From contig JAUICL010000001.1 of the NCBI GenBank assembly GCA_030427905.1, forward strand, positions 682,001 to 746,000: DNA of 64,000 nucleotides, read 5' to 3'. The stretch comes from Bacteroidia bacterium. GTDB lineage: Bacteria > Bacteroidota > Bacteroidia > Flavobacteriales_D > Cryomorphaceae. Positions 1-7,969 of this stretch are shown here, one piece after another. A model generated the notes under the pieces. It saw only the letters and a list, made by a program, of their open reading frames with translations. It was not told where the DNA came from and did no database searches. The translations under genes were made by a program, and so were the position numbers. Each line of letters starts with the position of its first letter. The stretch's first letter is position 1.

Positions 1-549
1 GCGGTAGTGGATGGGTATGGAACTCTTGTCATGTCGTGGGGAACCCTCGAAGGAGTGTACCGCATGCAGTCGGTGATAGACCAAGAAGAATATTTCAGCA
101 TAGAAGGTGAAGCCTACGAAGCGACTTATACAGCGACCAGCTACTCTTACTATGCTCCTGGGTTTCCGATACCCGTCGTGGTAGTTACCGATGGCCTTAT
201 CGAAATTCCTGCTTTGAATGTTTCGCAAAACCAAAACTTCACGCGCTATATCCGCGAGTACGAATTGGTTGGCACACAAGATCTTGACGTTTTCGCTGAT
301 GTGCGCATTTACCCAAACCCAGCTAATGACATCGTGCAGCTCAGTTTCACCAATTTGACTCAAAACGAAGCCGAAGTACGCGTGCTCAACACAGCTGGAA
401 AAGTTGTGAAAGCTATTGGCCAATTTAATGTTGGGGTAGGTCCACAGACCACTCAGTTTGATATCTCAGACTTGCCTGCTGGTTACTACTTGCTCGAATT
501 GCGAAATGAAGCAGGTGTGTATGGCACCAAGCTGGTGAAAACCAAATAG
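1..549 (+). CDS. T9SS type A sorting-domain protein, C-terminal part
   Basis: The frame is open from the first base, so this is the 3' end of a longer gene that begins before the window. The last ~85 residues form a type A C-terminal sorting domain: the VRIYPNPANDIVQLSF motif, a VRVLNTAGKVV strand, an FDISDLPAGYYLLEL strand and a terminal GTKLVKTK. Such domains direct proteins through the type IX secretion system across the outer membrane, where the domain is normally removed. The remaining upstream ~95 residues show no domain I recognise, so the cargo function is unknown. A strong hairpin terminator follows. The T9SS assignment is secure; the passenger identity is not. Confidence 0.85.
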   Translation, partial: AVVDGYGTLVMSWGTLEGVYRMQSVIDQEEYFSIEGEAYEATYTATSYSYYAPGFPIPVVVVTDGLIEIPALNVSQNQNFTRYIREYELVGTQDLDVFADVRIYPNPANDIVQLSFTNLTQNEAEVRVLNTAGKVVKAIGQFNVGVGPQTTQFDISDLPAGYYLLELRNEAGVYGTKLVKTK

Positions 550-569
550 AGAATCCAAATATTTTAGAG

Positions 570-603
570 AAAGCGGCCATTTCATCCATGGTCGCTTTTT
601 CCT
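570..603 (+). terminator. Rho-independent terminator after the sorting-domain gene
   Basis: An 11-bp stem (AAAGCGGCCAT paired with ATGGTCGCTTT, one G-T pair) with a 7-nt loop is followed by a T-rich tail. It lies 20 nt after the stop codon. Confidence 0.85.
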
Positions 604-608
604 TTTAT

Positions 609-616
609 TACCTTTG
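609..616 (+). promoter_or_regulatory. Candidate -7 promoter box TACCTTTG
   Basis: Matches the Bacteroidota -7 consensus TAnnTTTG, just after the preceding terminator and 17 nt before the next ATG. No clear -33 TTG is present. Confidence 0.5.
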
Positions 617-633
617 ATGACAAATTATTCTCA

Positions 634-1086
634 ATGGAAACTGGCCTTTTGCACTTACACTCTTTTATTCGTTGGATCGCTCTGATTTCACTCATCGTTA
701 TGGTTGTCAGATCATACTCGGGAATGAGTCAGGGACGCGTATTTTCAAAAGCAGACAATATGTGGTCACTGCTTACTGTGATCAGTTTTCACCTGCAGCT
801 ACTGATCGGGTTTAGCATCTACTTCATCAATGGCTGGCACACCCAAATGGGTAATATGGGAAATAGCGTGATTCGGTTCTTTGCCATTGAGCACATGTTT
901 GGAATGCTTGTGGCTATCGCATTGGTAACTGTGGGAAGATCGCGGGCCAAAAAGTCGAACGCCGATGGGCGCAAATTTAAAAGACACTTATGGCCTTACG
1001 CCATAGCCTTGTTGATCGTTTTGATTACCATTCCGTGGCCATTTTTGGAAGTCGGCGCTGGCAAATCGTGGTTTCCAGGCTTATGA
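634..1086 (+). CDS. Small four-helix membrane protein, cytochrome b-like
   Basis: A 150-residue integral membrane protein with four hydrophobic segments (about 10-28, 44-66, 82-101 and 119-139). Histidines sit at or in the helices: H7 and H9 before helix 1, H53 in helix 2, H87 in helix 3 and H118 before helix 4. That layout could bind b-type heme, and similar flavobacterial proteins are often named cytochrome B, but no diagnostic family motif is visible. The stop codon overlaps the start of the following lipoprotein cytochrome c (ATGA), so the two are probably translated together and may form an electron-transfer pair. Heme binding is inferred. Confidence 0.7.
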   Translation: METGLLHLHSFIRWIALISLIVMVVRSYSGMSQGRVFSKADNMWSLLTVISFHLQLLIGFSIYFINGWHTQMGNMGNSVIRFFAIEHMFGMLVAIALVTVGRSRAKKSNADGRKFKRHLWPYAIALLIVLITIPWPFLEVGAGKSWFPGL

Positions 1087-1394
1087 TAAAAAGCCGATAC
1101 ATCATCATAGCCTTACTCGCACTAGTATGGGCGTGTGGCGGAGGTGAAACCCAAACTGAAACTGATCCAACAGCACTTGGGAAGAAACTTTACAAAACCC
1201 AATGTTCTATTTGTCATGGTGACGATGGAAGAAAAGGGCTGAGTGGAGCCAAACTTATTCCCGAGTCGGCGCTGGATGTGAAGCAGCGCATCACGCTCAT
1301 TACCAAGGGGAAAGGCAATATGATGCCCTACGCTGGGATTTTGAGCGAAGAAGAGATTGAAGCCGTCGCGGCTTATACCATGACATTGAAGTAA
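1083..1394 (+). CDS. Small lipoprotein c-type cytochrome
   Basis: A 103-residue monoheme cytochrome c. The start is set at the ATG in the ATGA overlap with the upstream gene, because this gives an N-terminal hydrophobic signal ending in a lipobox-like VWAC (C18); the frame is open further upstream but that part would lie inside the neighbouring gene. The heme-binding CSICH lies at residues 41-45 and a likely axial methionine is in the GKGNMMPY segment. It is expected to be anchored to a membrane on the periplasmic side and to carry electrons, perhaps for the cytochrome b-like neighbour. Function beyond electron transfer is unknown. Confidence 0.85.
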   Translation: MIKSRYIIIALLALVWACGGGETQTETDPTALGKKLYKTQCSICHGDDGRKGLSGAKLIPESALDVKQRITLITKGKGNMMPYAGILSEEEIEAVAAYTMTLK

Positions 1395-1400
1395 GAATTA

Positions 1401-2600
1401 ATGGGAACGAAGCACATATCTACTGATGTGAAGGAGGAGTCTGCTGTGTTGATCGGGCTGATAACCCGACAGCAAGATGAAGAGCGTGTGGCCGATTACC
1501 TCGATGAGCTGGATTTTCTCGCTCGTACAGCTGGCGTTAACACAGTAAAGCATTTTACCCAAAAGCTCGACATGCCCGATAAGCGCACCTTTATCGGAAG
1601 CGGGAAGGTGGAAGAAATCAAGGAGTATGTCAAGGAAAACGAGATCGATGTCATCGTATTCGACGACGATCTCAGCCCTTCGCAGATGCGAAACTTAGAG
1701 AAGATTTTTGAGAAGAAAATTTACGATCGAAGCTTATTGATCCTAGACATCTTTATGCTTCGGGCGCGTACCGCTCAGGCCAAAACACAAGTGGAGTTGG
1801 CTCGTTCGCAATACCTACTCCCGAGACTGACCCGAATGTGGACTCACCTCGAAAGACAGCGTGGTGGAACGGGTACCCGTGGTGGAGCAGGAGAGAAGGA
1901 GATCGAGACGGATAGACGTATGATCCGAAACAAGATCACCAAGCTCAAAGAGCGACTCGCTCAGATCGATAAACAAATGCGCACCCAGCGTTCCAACCGT
2001 GGAGCCATGGTGCGTGTAGCTCTAGTTGGATACACCAATGCTGGTAAGTCTACCTTGATGAATCTCTTGAGCAAGTCTGAAGTATTTGCCGAAGACAAGC
2101 TATTTGCTACCCTCGATACTACGGTGCGTAAAGTGGTACTCGGTAATTTGCCTTTTTTGCTTTCAGACACGGTTGGGTTTATCCGAAAGCTTCCTACCCA
2201 ATTGGTGGAGTCCTTTAAAAGCACGCTCGATGAGGTGAGAGAAGCAGATTTGCTCATGCACGTGATCGATGTTTCTCACCCGAGTTTTGAAGATCATTTC
2301 AATACGGTGAATCAAACGCTATCGGAGATCGGGTGTGAAGAAAAGCCAACCATTGTGGTCTTCAACAAGCTCGATGCCTACAAGCCAGAGCCTGTAGATC
2401 CACAAGATGTGGACCCCGATGTGATGACAGATCCACTAGAATTGCTTCAACGCACCTGGATGTCGAAGCTCAAAGCCAACAAAGTGGTCTTCATTTCGGC
2501 AGCCGAAAAGATCAATATTGAAACGCTTCGCGAAATGATGTACGAAGAAGTAAAATCCATCCACGCTGAGCGTTACCCTTACAATAACTACCTTTATTAA
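1401..2600 (+). CDS. hflX: Ribosome-associated GTPase HflX
   Basis: A 399-residue GTPase of the HflX family, which binds the 50S subunit and splits or rescues stalled ribosomes. The N-terminal HflX domain contains the FIGSGKVEEI segment and the glycine-rich linker QRGGTGTRGGAGEKEIETD. The G domain begins near residue 208 with the P-loop GYTNAGKST, followed by the switch/G3 region DTVGFIRKLP and the NKLD specificity motif. Length is normal for the family. It begins 6 nt after the cytochrome c stop and ends 2 nt before rbfA, so hflX-rbfA look co-transcribed and both act on ribosomes. Confidence 0.97.
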   Translation: MGTKHISTDVKEESAVLIGLITRQQDEERVADYLDELDFLARTAGVNTVKHFTQKLDMPDKRTFIGSGKVEEIKEYVKENEIDVIVFDDDLSPSQMRNLEKIFEKKIYDRSLLILDIFMLRARTAQAKTQVELARSQYLLPRLTRMWTHLERQRGGTGTRGGAGEKEIETDRRMIRNKITKLKERLAQIDKQMRTQRSNRGAMVRVALVGYTNAGKSTLMNLLSKSEVFAEDKLFATLDTTVRKVVLGNLPFLLSDTVGFIRKLPTQLVESFKSTLDEVREADLLMHVIDVSHPSFEDHFNTVNQTLSEIGCEEKPTIVVFNKLDAYKPEPVDPQDVDPDVMTDPLELLQRTWMSKLKANKVVFISAAEKINIETLREMMYEEVKSIHAERYPYNNYLY

Positions 2601-2602
2601 CT

Positions 2603-2947
2603 ATGGCATCAATTCGTCAAGAAAAAGTAGCGAAGGTGGTACAGCAGGAGCTGGCCATCATTTTCCAACAGAATGCGAAAACCCTTTTCGGTGGTGCTTT
2701 CATTACGGTGACAGTCGTGAGAATGACGGTAGACATGCAAATGGCCAAAGTTTACTTGAGCGTTTTTACCAAAACCAAAGAAGAAAAACAGGTCATCTTG
2801 GACCACGTCCGGTCTAAAACTAGTCAGATACGCGGCATGCTCGGAAACAAGGTTGGTAAGCAAATGAGAGCTGTTCCCGAGCTGACCTTCTATATCGACG
2901 ATAGTTTGGACTACCTCGACGAGATCGATAACCTCCTGAAGAAATAA
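2603..2947 (+). CDS. rbfA: 30S ribosome-binding factor RbfA
   Basis: A 114-residue RbfA, the KH-like factor that binds immature 30S subunits and helps mature the 5' end of 16S rRNA. The family pattern is visible: an N-terminal QEKVAKVVQQELAIIF helix, a central VTVVRMTVDMQMAKVYLSVF strand pair and a C-terminal VPELTFYIDDSLDY segment. It is packed between hflX (2-nt gap) and a permease gene starting 1 nt after its stop codon, so it lies inside an operon. Length is typical. Confidence 0.96.
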   Translation: MASIRQEKVAKVVQQELAIIFQQNAKTLFGGAFITVTVVRMTVDMQMAKVYLSVFTKTKEEKQVILDHVRSKTSQIRGMLGNKVGKQMRAVPELTFYIDDSLDYLDEIDNLLKK

Positions 2948-2948
2948 A

Positions 2949-4166
2949 TTGCGATCGGTTAGCTTCTTCATAGCACGTCGCTACCTTCTGTCGAAAAACA
3001 CCCTTTCGATCATCACCATTATGAGCATGATCTGTATGGTCGTGGTGGCTTTTGTCACGATGGCTATGGTGGTGGTATTGTCGGCTTTCAATGGTATTGA
3101 GTCATTGATCGACGATCGGTATAGCTACTTTGATGCCGATTTGACGGTAAGGCCCATTCACGATAAGGTTATTCTTGAAAATGCGCTACCAATTGCGGCT
3201 ATCAAAGAGCTGGAAAGTGTAAAGTCGGCTAACCGTGTGATCGAAGAGCGGGTCTTTGCCCGATACGAATCCAACCAGCGTATCGCTATCGTAAAGGGTG
3301 TGGAGCCCGAGTTTCTTGACGTTGTGGGGATGGATACCGTGATGATTGATGGAATGGCAGCTTTCGATATCGAAGGTGCTCCCGCAGCATTGCTTGGCAT
3401 AGGTGTGAAGTACGATCTCGATTTGCGGATGTTCGAACAGGTCTTCAATCCGTTGAGACTCTCTGCGGTTTTGCGGGGGAAAAATCTCCGAAAGAATATG
3501 GATCAGGCTCTGAATACAAGGCCTATTCCCGTGGCAGGGATCTTTTCCATCAATATCGATTTCGATTCCGATTACGTTTTGGTTCCCTTGTCCTTTGCCG
3601 GGGATTTACTCGGATACAGTGATGAGTTCTCGGGATTGGAGATACGTACGCATGACAAAGAATCGATCGAAGAAACGGCCGAAGCGGTACAAGCTCTGGT
3701 GGGGGATGACTATCGCGTAGAAACCCGATTTGAGAAGAATGCGCTCATTTTCAAAACGAACAAAACCGAGAAGTGGGCCACGTTTATGATCATGGGCTTC
3801 ATCATGCTTATCGCCACGTTCAATATTATCGCAGCGCTCACCCTACTGATCAATGAGAAAAAGCAAGACATTAAGGTGCTCACTACCATGGGAGCAACTC
3901 CAGCCATGATCAAGCGAATTTTCTTGATTGAAGGGGCCTTGATCAATTTTCTTGGGGCAGCAATCGGAATCGGTTTGGGCTTCCTTTTCGTTTATTTTCA
4001 GGATACCTACGGCCTAATTAAGTTGGAAGGTGGGCTTGTTGACTACTATCCTGTGGCTATTGATGGAACCGATCTCATCGCCATTTTCGGACTTGTAGTG
4101 GTTTGTGGAATAATCTCGTCCATAGCGCCCGTTCAGATTTTCACCCGAAAGTACGCAAGCAATTAG
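2949..4166 (+). CDS. FtsX/LolC-type ABC transporter permease
   Basis: A 405-residue permease of the MacB/FtsX/LolCDE superfamily. One transmembrane segment lies near residues 20-48, followed by a large periplasmic domain (about 50-275) and three C-terminal helices (about 278-300, 322-346 and 372-392). This layout matches LolC/LolE proteins, which extract lipoproteins from the inner membrane, but substrate cannot be read from sequence. It starts with TTG 1 nt after rbfA; no ATG lies near and the product begins with a normal positive N-terminus (RSVSFFIARRYLL). No ATPase gene is adjacent, so its LolD-like partner must be elsewhere. Its stop overlaps the stop of the convergent dus gene by 4 nt. 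Confidence 0.85.
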   Translation: MRSVSFFIARRYLLSKNTLSIITIMSMICMVVVAFVTMAMVVVLSAFNGIESLIDDRYSYFDADLTVRPIHDKVILENALPIAAIKELESVKSANRVIEERVFARYESNQRIAIVKGVEPEFLDVVGMDTVMIDGMAAFDIEGAPAALLGIGVKYDLDLRMFEQVFNPLRLSAVLRGKNLRKNMDQALNTRPIPVAGIFSINIDFDSDYVLVPLSFAGDLLGYSDEFSGLEIRTHDKESIEETAEAVQALVGDDYRVETRFEKNALIFKTNKTEKWATFMIMGFIMLIATFNIIAALTLLINEKKQDIKVLTTMGATPAMIKRIFLIEGALINFLGAAIGIGLGFLFVYFQDTYGLIKLEGGLVDYYPVAIDGTDLIAIFGLVVVCGIISSIAPVQIFTRKYASN

Positions 4167-5155
4167 CGAAAGACGTAGTCGCCGAAATTCTCCTTAATCT
4201 CCAGGAGTACCTTTCTCACTTCATCGGGATCTTCTTCGGTAACCAATCTGATGCGATAGTCTTTGAATCCGTGGATACCTCGGAAGTAATTGGCGTAGTG
4301 GCGACGCATTTCAACCACACCTAGGCGCTGGCCTTTCCACTCCAAGCCAGTCTCAAGGTGTTCTAGTGCCGCGTCAACCCGCTCAATCATAGTGGGTGGC
4401 GGTAGGTGTTCTCCGGTCTTGGCAAAGTGCTTAATCTCGCGGAAAATCCACGGGTAACCGATGGCAGCACGACCGATCATCACGCCGTCTACATTAAACT
4501 GCTCCTTGTATTCTACAGCCTTTTCGGGGCTATCGATATCACCGTTTCCAAATACGGGAATTTGGATTCGCGGATTGTTTTTCACTTCGCGAATCAGTGT
4601 CCAGTCGGCTACACCTTTGTACATCTGTTGGCGTGTACGTCCGTGAATCGAGATGGCTTGAATGCCGACATCTTGAAGGCGCTCAGCCACTTCTACGATG
4701 TACTTAGTGTCTTCATTCCATCCCAGACGGGTTTTGACCGTAACGGGGAGTTTGGTGCTCTTGACAACGGCCTCGGTGAGCTTCACCATTTTGGGGATGT
4801 CTTGAAGGATACCCGCTCCGGCACCTTTGCACGCCACCTTTTTCACGGGGCAGCCATAGTTTATGTCGAGTATATCGGGGTTGGTGGCTTCTACGATCTC
4901 TGCCGAGCGCATCATGGGCTCCAAGTCGCTTCCAAAAATCTGGATGCCAATAGGTCGCTCGTACTCGTATATGTCGAGTTTTTGAACGCTTTTGGCTGCA
5001 TCGCGTATCAGGCCCTCCGACGAAATAAACTCGGTGTACATCAGGTCAGCGCCGTGCTTTTTGCATAAAGCGCGAAAAGGCGGATCGCTCACATCCTCCA
5101 TCGGAGCGAGCAACAAGGGAAAGTCTCCCAATTCTATATTGCCTATTTTTGCCAT
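4163..5155 (-). CDS. tRNA-dihydrouridine synthase (DusB-like)
   Basis: A 330-residue flavoenzyme that reduces specific uridines in the tRNA D-loop region to dihydrouridine using NAD(P)H. Visible motifs are the N-terminal LLAPMEDVSDPPFR, the catalytic-cysteine motif NYGCPVKKV (about residue 100), VKTRLGW, ISIHGRTRQQMYKG and the flavin-phosphate region FGNGDIDSPEKA followed by GVMIGRAAIG. Family and length fit DusB. A candidate TATTTTTG promoter box sits 11 nt before the ATG. The gene converges with the permease gene, their stop codons interlocking in TTAG. Confidence 0.95.
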   Translation of the reverse strand: MAKIGNIELGDFPLLLAPMEDVSDPPFRALCKKHGADLMYTEFISSEGLIRDAAKSVQKLDIYEYERPIGIQIFGSDLEPMMRSAEIVEATNPDILDINYGCPVKKVACKGAGAGILQDIPKMVKLTEAVVKSTKLPVTVKTRLGWNEDTKYIVEVAERLQDVGIQAISIHGRTRQQMYKGVADWTLIREVKNNPRIQIPVFGNGDIDSPEKAVEYKEQFNVDGVMIGRAAIGYPWIFREIKHFAKTGEHLPPPTMIERVDAALEHLETGLEWKGQRLGVVEMRRHYANYFRGIHGFKDYRIRLVTEEDPDEVRKVLLEIKENFGDYVFR

Positions 5156-5166
5156 TTTTGGAGCCG

Positions 5167-5174
5167 CAAAAATA
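5167..5174 (-). promoter_or_regulatory. Candidate -7 box TATTTTTG for dus
   Basis: Reading the minus strand, TATTTTTG matches TAnnTTTG and lies 11 nt before the dus ATG. The whole divergent gap to the CPBP gene is only 33 nt. Confidence 0.45.
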
Positions 5175-5188
5175 CAAATTCGCCGGGC

Positions 5189-6121
5189 ATGAGCGCTAGA
5201 CCATTTTCAAACGCCGATCCTTTTCTTCAAATCATCGTTCTTTTTCTAGTCTGCTTTGTATGTCTGGCCGTGTTTATGCTGGCTGGAAGCGGTTTGGCAA
5301 ATGCGCTTTGGGGAGTCAATTTCTTGTTGGATCCCAATGCAGCTAAGGATTTTTCGAATCCGCATATTGTTAATTTGAATAGACTTCTTCTCGTTTTTCA
5401 GCATTTAGGGCTCTTTATTGTTCCTGCTTTTGTCTTTGCCAAGTTGGTGTCTACCAGGTCGAATTGGTATTTGGGTTTCAGGCCAGTTGCAATGAAGTCG
5501 GTGCTGATAGCTGGCGTGACCATGATTTTGGCACTCCCTTTCATCAATCTCCTGGGCTACATAAACGAGCAAATGGTTTTGCCTGAATGGCTCTCAGGTT
5601 TGGAAGCGCTTTTCCAACAAATGGAAGAAAGTGGAGCTGAATTGACAGCCGCACTTACATCCACTGAGAACATCGGGATGCTAATCGTGAATATTGTGAT
5701 TGTAGCTGTACTTCCAGCCATCGGCGAAGAGCTAATCTTCCGCGGTATTCTCCTACCTATTTTGCACAAATGGACGGGAAAGGTACATGCGGCTGTTTGG
5801 ATTTCAGCTGTGCTTTTCAGCGCCATGCATCTTCAGTTTTACGGGTTCTTACCGCGAATGGTACTAGGTGCTGTCTTGGGCTATATGTTTGTTTATTCGG
5901 GAAGTATTTGGGCACCAATCATCGCGCATTTTGCTAATAACGCGATTGCTCTTGTTTTGATGTTTTTGATCAATAATGGAACGCTCCCCGAGTCTATTGA
6001 TTCTTTTGACGGGGGATGGAGTAGCGTTGCGTTGGGATTGGTTTCAGCAGGAATCGTTTTCTTCGGGGTAAAGCTTTTGAAGAAGGGGCAGCCTCTGACT
6101 TCAGACACCATCCAGACGTAA
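5189..6121 (+). CDS. CPBP family intramembrane glutamic metalloprotease
   Basis: A 310-residue multi-pass membrane protein with about eight hydrophobic segments. The CPBP (Abi/CAAX protease) signature is clear: GEELIFRG (the EExxxR motif), then the second-motif region around HLQFYGFLPRMVLG, and HFANNA (HxxxN). Family members cleave within membranes or act in maturation of small peptides; the physiological substrate here is not evident. It diverges from dus with only 33 nt between the start codons and converges on the ExbD gene cluster. Confidence 0.92.
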   Translation: MSARPFSNADPFLQIIVLFLVCFVCLAVFMLAGSGLANALWGVNFLLDPNAAKDFSNPHIVNLNRLLLVFQHLGLFIVPAFVFAKLVSTRSNWYLGFRPVAMKSVLIAGVTMILALPFINLLGYINEQMVLPEWLSGLEALFQQMEESGAELTAALTSTENIGMLIVNIVIVAVLPAIGEELIFRGILLPILHKWTGKVHAAVWISAVLFSAMHLQFYGFLPRMVLGAVLGYMFVYSGSIWAPIIAHFANNAIALVLMFLINNGTLPESIDSFDGGWSSVALGLVSAGIVFFGVKLLKKGQPLTSDTIQT

Positions 6122-6148
6122 GGTGATTAAAGAGCGTAGCATCGCAAT

Positions 6149-6622
6149 CTAATTATTGTTGCCTCGCCTTGCGCCTACACGGTTTACGGCATAATTTATC
6201 TTCAGAGCATACGCTTCGCGAAGCTCTTGCTTCACATCTGTTACCAGGCCCATTTCAGTATCGCCATCTATTTGGAGGGTAATGATGCTCGCTGATTGCA
6301 AGTCTTCGTCCATTTCGTTGATTACACGTTTAGCCCAGTCTTTAACATCGGCTATGTCGGCGTATGAATCATCGAGCATAATGCGGGTCTCCTTATTCTC
6401 AGATGATTTAACAGAACCAATATAGATTTGACCCGCGTCTAAATCCTTCGGTATTTCTGATATTTCACTTCCGTACGGTTTCACAATTTCTAGGTCATGG
6501 TCTGTTTTGCGCATTACAGTAACCACCATGAAGAAGAATAGGAGAATGAATATGATGTCAGGTAGGGAAGCAGTCGATATGCCTGTGTTTTTTCGTTTTT
6601 TACTTTTTGTGAATCGTGCCAT
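6149..6622 (-). CDS. ExbD/TolR family biopolymer transport protein (copy 2b)
   Basis: A 157-residue single-pass protein. Short basic cytoplasmic N-terminus, then the membrane helix SLPDIIFILLFFFMVVTVM carrying the conserved proton-pathway aspartate (D22), then a periplasmic domain. It resembles the 155-residue ExbD encoded at 7489-7956 (shared GISTASLPDIIF, VTDVKQELREA-type C-terminus and ALKINY), so it is a paralogue. ExbD works with ExbB as a proton-driven motor for TonB-type transport. It follows the larger ExbD by 15 nt. It is the last gene of the array and converges on the CPBP gene. Confidence 0.92.
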   Translation of the reverse strand: MARFTKSKKRKNTGISTASLPDIIFILLFFFMVVTVMRKTDHDLEIVKPYGSEISEIPKDLDAGQIYIGSVKSSENKETRIMLDDSYADIADVKDWAKRVINEMDEDLQSASIITLQIDGDTEMGLVTDVKQELREAYALKINYAVNRVGARRGNNN

Positions 6623-6637
6623 TGTTCTTGGATTAAG

Positions 6638-7327
6638 TTATTGTCTTACTGATTCAGATATGCGTTGTGGAATCACCGTGCGTATCGCTCGTATTCTTTC
6701 TCTATCTTCTTTGATAGATTGATCTAAGTCTTTGAATGGAATGCCAAAAGAGTTCATAGAGACTTCGTCCCTCAACTGATTGACAGCTGCGCTTAGTTCG
6801 TTTTGGACGGCCAGATATGCCTTGTAAGATGTGCTGCGGTCATTGGTCAATGAGATTACCGCGTTTGAAGGAATCTCGTGATATACCCCAATCAAGTTTA
6901 GGGCGTGTTGCTTCTTCTCCAGAACCTTTTTCTTTTGGAGTAGCCTTGAATTACTTGAATTCATCGAGAGTAAATCATTGACATTGGCCATTTCTAAAAG
7001 CACCGATTCTTTGGTGACAAGGTTGAGTCGCGGTAAGTCGGGATCATCGGTTGTATTTGTGTAGAACAAGATTGCAGCCGACCTGAGTTCGGATATGTCC
7101 ATTGGTTCACCTTCCACTAAGAGTTGGTCATTTGCGTTGACTAGTACTTCGTAGACATTTCGTTCAGGTATTGGAGCGGGTTCTTCGATATCGCCCGGTG
7201 GAGGAAGTATTCTGAGAATTCCGACTTCCTGATCCATGGTGGTGGTCACCAAAAAGAAGATGAGTAGAAGGAATGCAATGTCGGCCATGGAGCCTGCATT
7301 GACTTCTTGAATGTTTTGTCTTGCCAT
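6638..7327 (-). CDS. ExbD/TolR family biopolymer transport protein (copy 2a)
   Basis: A 229-residue ExbD with the helix ADIAFLLLIFFLVTTTM and its aspartate at D16. I place the start at the ATG giving MARQNIQEVNAG because it aligns with the paralogue beginning MPRRPLQEINAG; the frame stays open for 16 more codons upstream to another ATG at 7375, which would add an extension absent from the paralogue. The periplasmic part contains the shared NVYEVLVNANDQLLVEGE and YLAVQNELSAAVNQLRDE segments and a predicted helical stretch. It is long for ExbD (usually ~140). A terminator separates it from the first ExbD pair. Confidence 0.9.
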   Translation of the reverse strand: MARQNIQEVNAGSMADIAFLLLIFFLVTTTMDQEVGILRILPPPGDIEEPAPIPERNVYEVLVNANDQLLVEGEPMDISELRSAAILFYTNTTDDPDLPRLNLVTKESVLLEMANVNDLLSMNSSNSRLLQKKKVLEKKQHALNLIGVYHEIPSNAVISLTNDRSTSYKAYLAVQNELSAAVNQLRDEVSMNSFGIPFKDLDQSIKEDRERIRAIRTVIPQRISESVRQ

Positions 7328-7431
7328 GATTCTTTGTTTTGGGTTGTAATCATGTGAAGACAAGAAATTTGCCATGAAGTGTTAATGGCAACTTCGGTTC
7401 ACGAAAGGTGTGAATCGGAAATAATGGGAAT

Positions 7432-7463
7432 AAAAAAACCGCCCCGATGGATATCGGAGCGGC
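7432..7463 (-). terminator. Terminator between the two ExbD pairs
   Basis: On the minus strand a 10-bp stem (CCGCTCCGAT with ATCGGGGCGG, one U-G pair) is followed by seven Ts. It lies 26 nt after the stop of the first short ExbD, so the second ExbD pair is likely transcribed separately or by read-through. Confidence 0.8.
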
Positions 7464-7488
7464 TCTTAAAATTCAGTAAGAATTACTC

Positions 7489-7956
7489 TTAGTTCTCTAT
7501 AGAAGAACCTTTGTTTACAGAGTAATTAATTTTCAAAGCATTGGCTTCGCGAAGCTCTTGCTTAATATCGGTAACGATACCCATTTTGGTTTCTCGGTCT
7601 ACTTTAAGCGACGTAGTGATGGCTGGTTGTTCAGCTTCATCACGACGCTCTCTGTTGTCTTTAATCCATTGACGGATTTCTGAGAGTTCTGCAAATGAGT
7701 CGTCGAGCTGGATAAGTGGCTCAGTACCGTAACGTTTGTCGTTAGGTGGTCCTACATTGATGTAGTCTACGAGCGATTTCTTCTCCAACTTAGCAGTTTC
7801 AGTAGCGTTTGGCTTTCTCACTTTTACTTTGGGGTCGTCTTCCCGCATAACGGTAACAACCATAAAGAAAAAGAGAAGCATAAAGATGATATCTGGAAGA
7901 GACGCCGTTGAAATCCCCGGTGTACCTTTCTTTCCTTTTTTTACAAACTTACTCAT
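7489..7956 (-). CDS. ExbD/TolR family biopolymer transport protein (copy 1b)
   Basis: A 155-residue ExbD: lysine-rich cytoplasmic tail, helix SLPDIIFMLLFFFMVVTVM with conserved aspartate D22, and a periplasmic domain ending in ALKINYSVNKG. It is the short member of the first ExbD pair, 13 nt downstream of the long member and in the same operon as exbB. Its closest visible relative is the protein encoded at 6149-6622. A terminator follows, so this gene probably closes the primary exbB transcript. Confidence 0.93.
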   Translation of the reverse strand: MSKFVKKGKKGTPGISTASLPDIIFMLLFFFMVVTVMREDDPKVKVRKPNATETAKLEKKSLVDYINVGPPNDKRYGTEPLIQLDDSFAELSEIRQWIKDNRERRDEAEQPAITTSLKVDRETKMGIVTDIKQELREANALKINYSVNKGSSIEN

Positions 7957-7969
7957 CTAATTAAACGCT

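Noticed and set aside
990-1082. Longer N-terminus for the lipoprotein cytochrome c
   Set aside because: It would overlap the upstream membrane gene by almost 100 nt and bury the signal peptide; the ATG at 1083 gives a proper lipoprotein signal.
4406-5068. Plus-strand open frame (220 codons) opposite dus
   Set aside because: Shadow of a well-conserved dihydrouridine synthase; composition is not protein-like.
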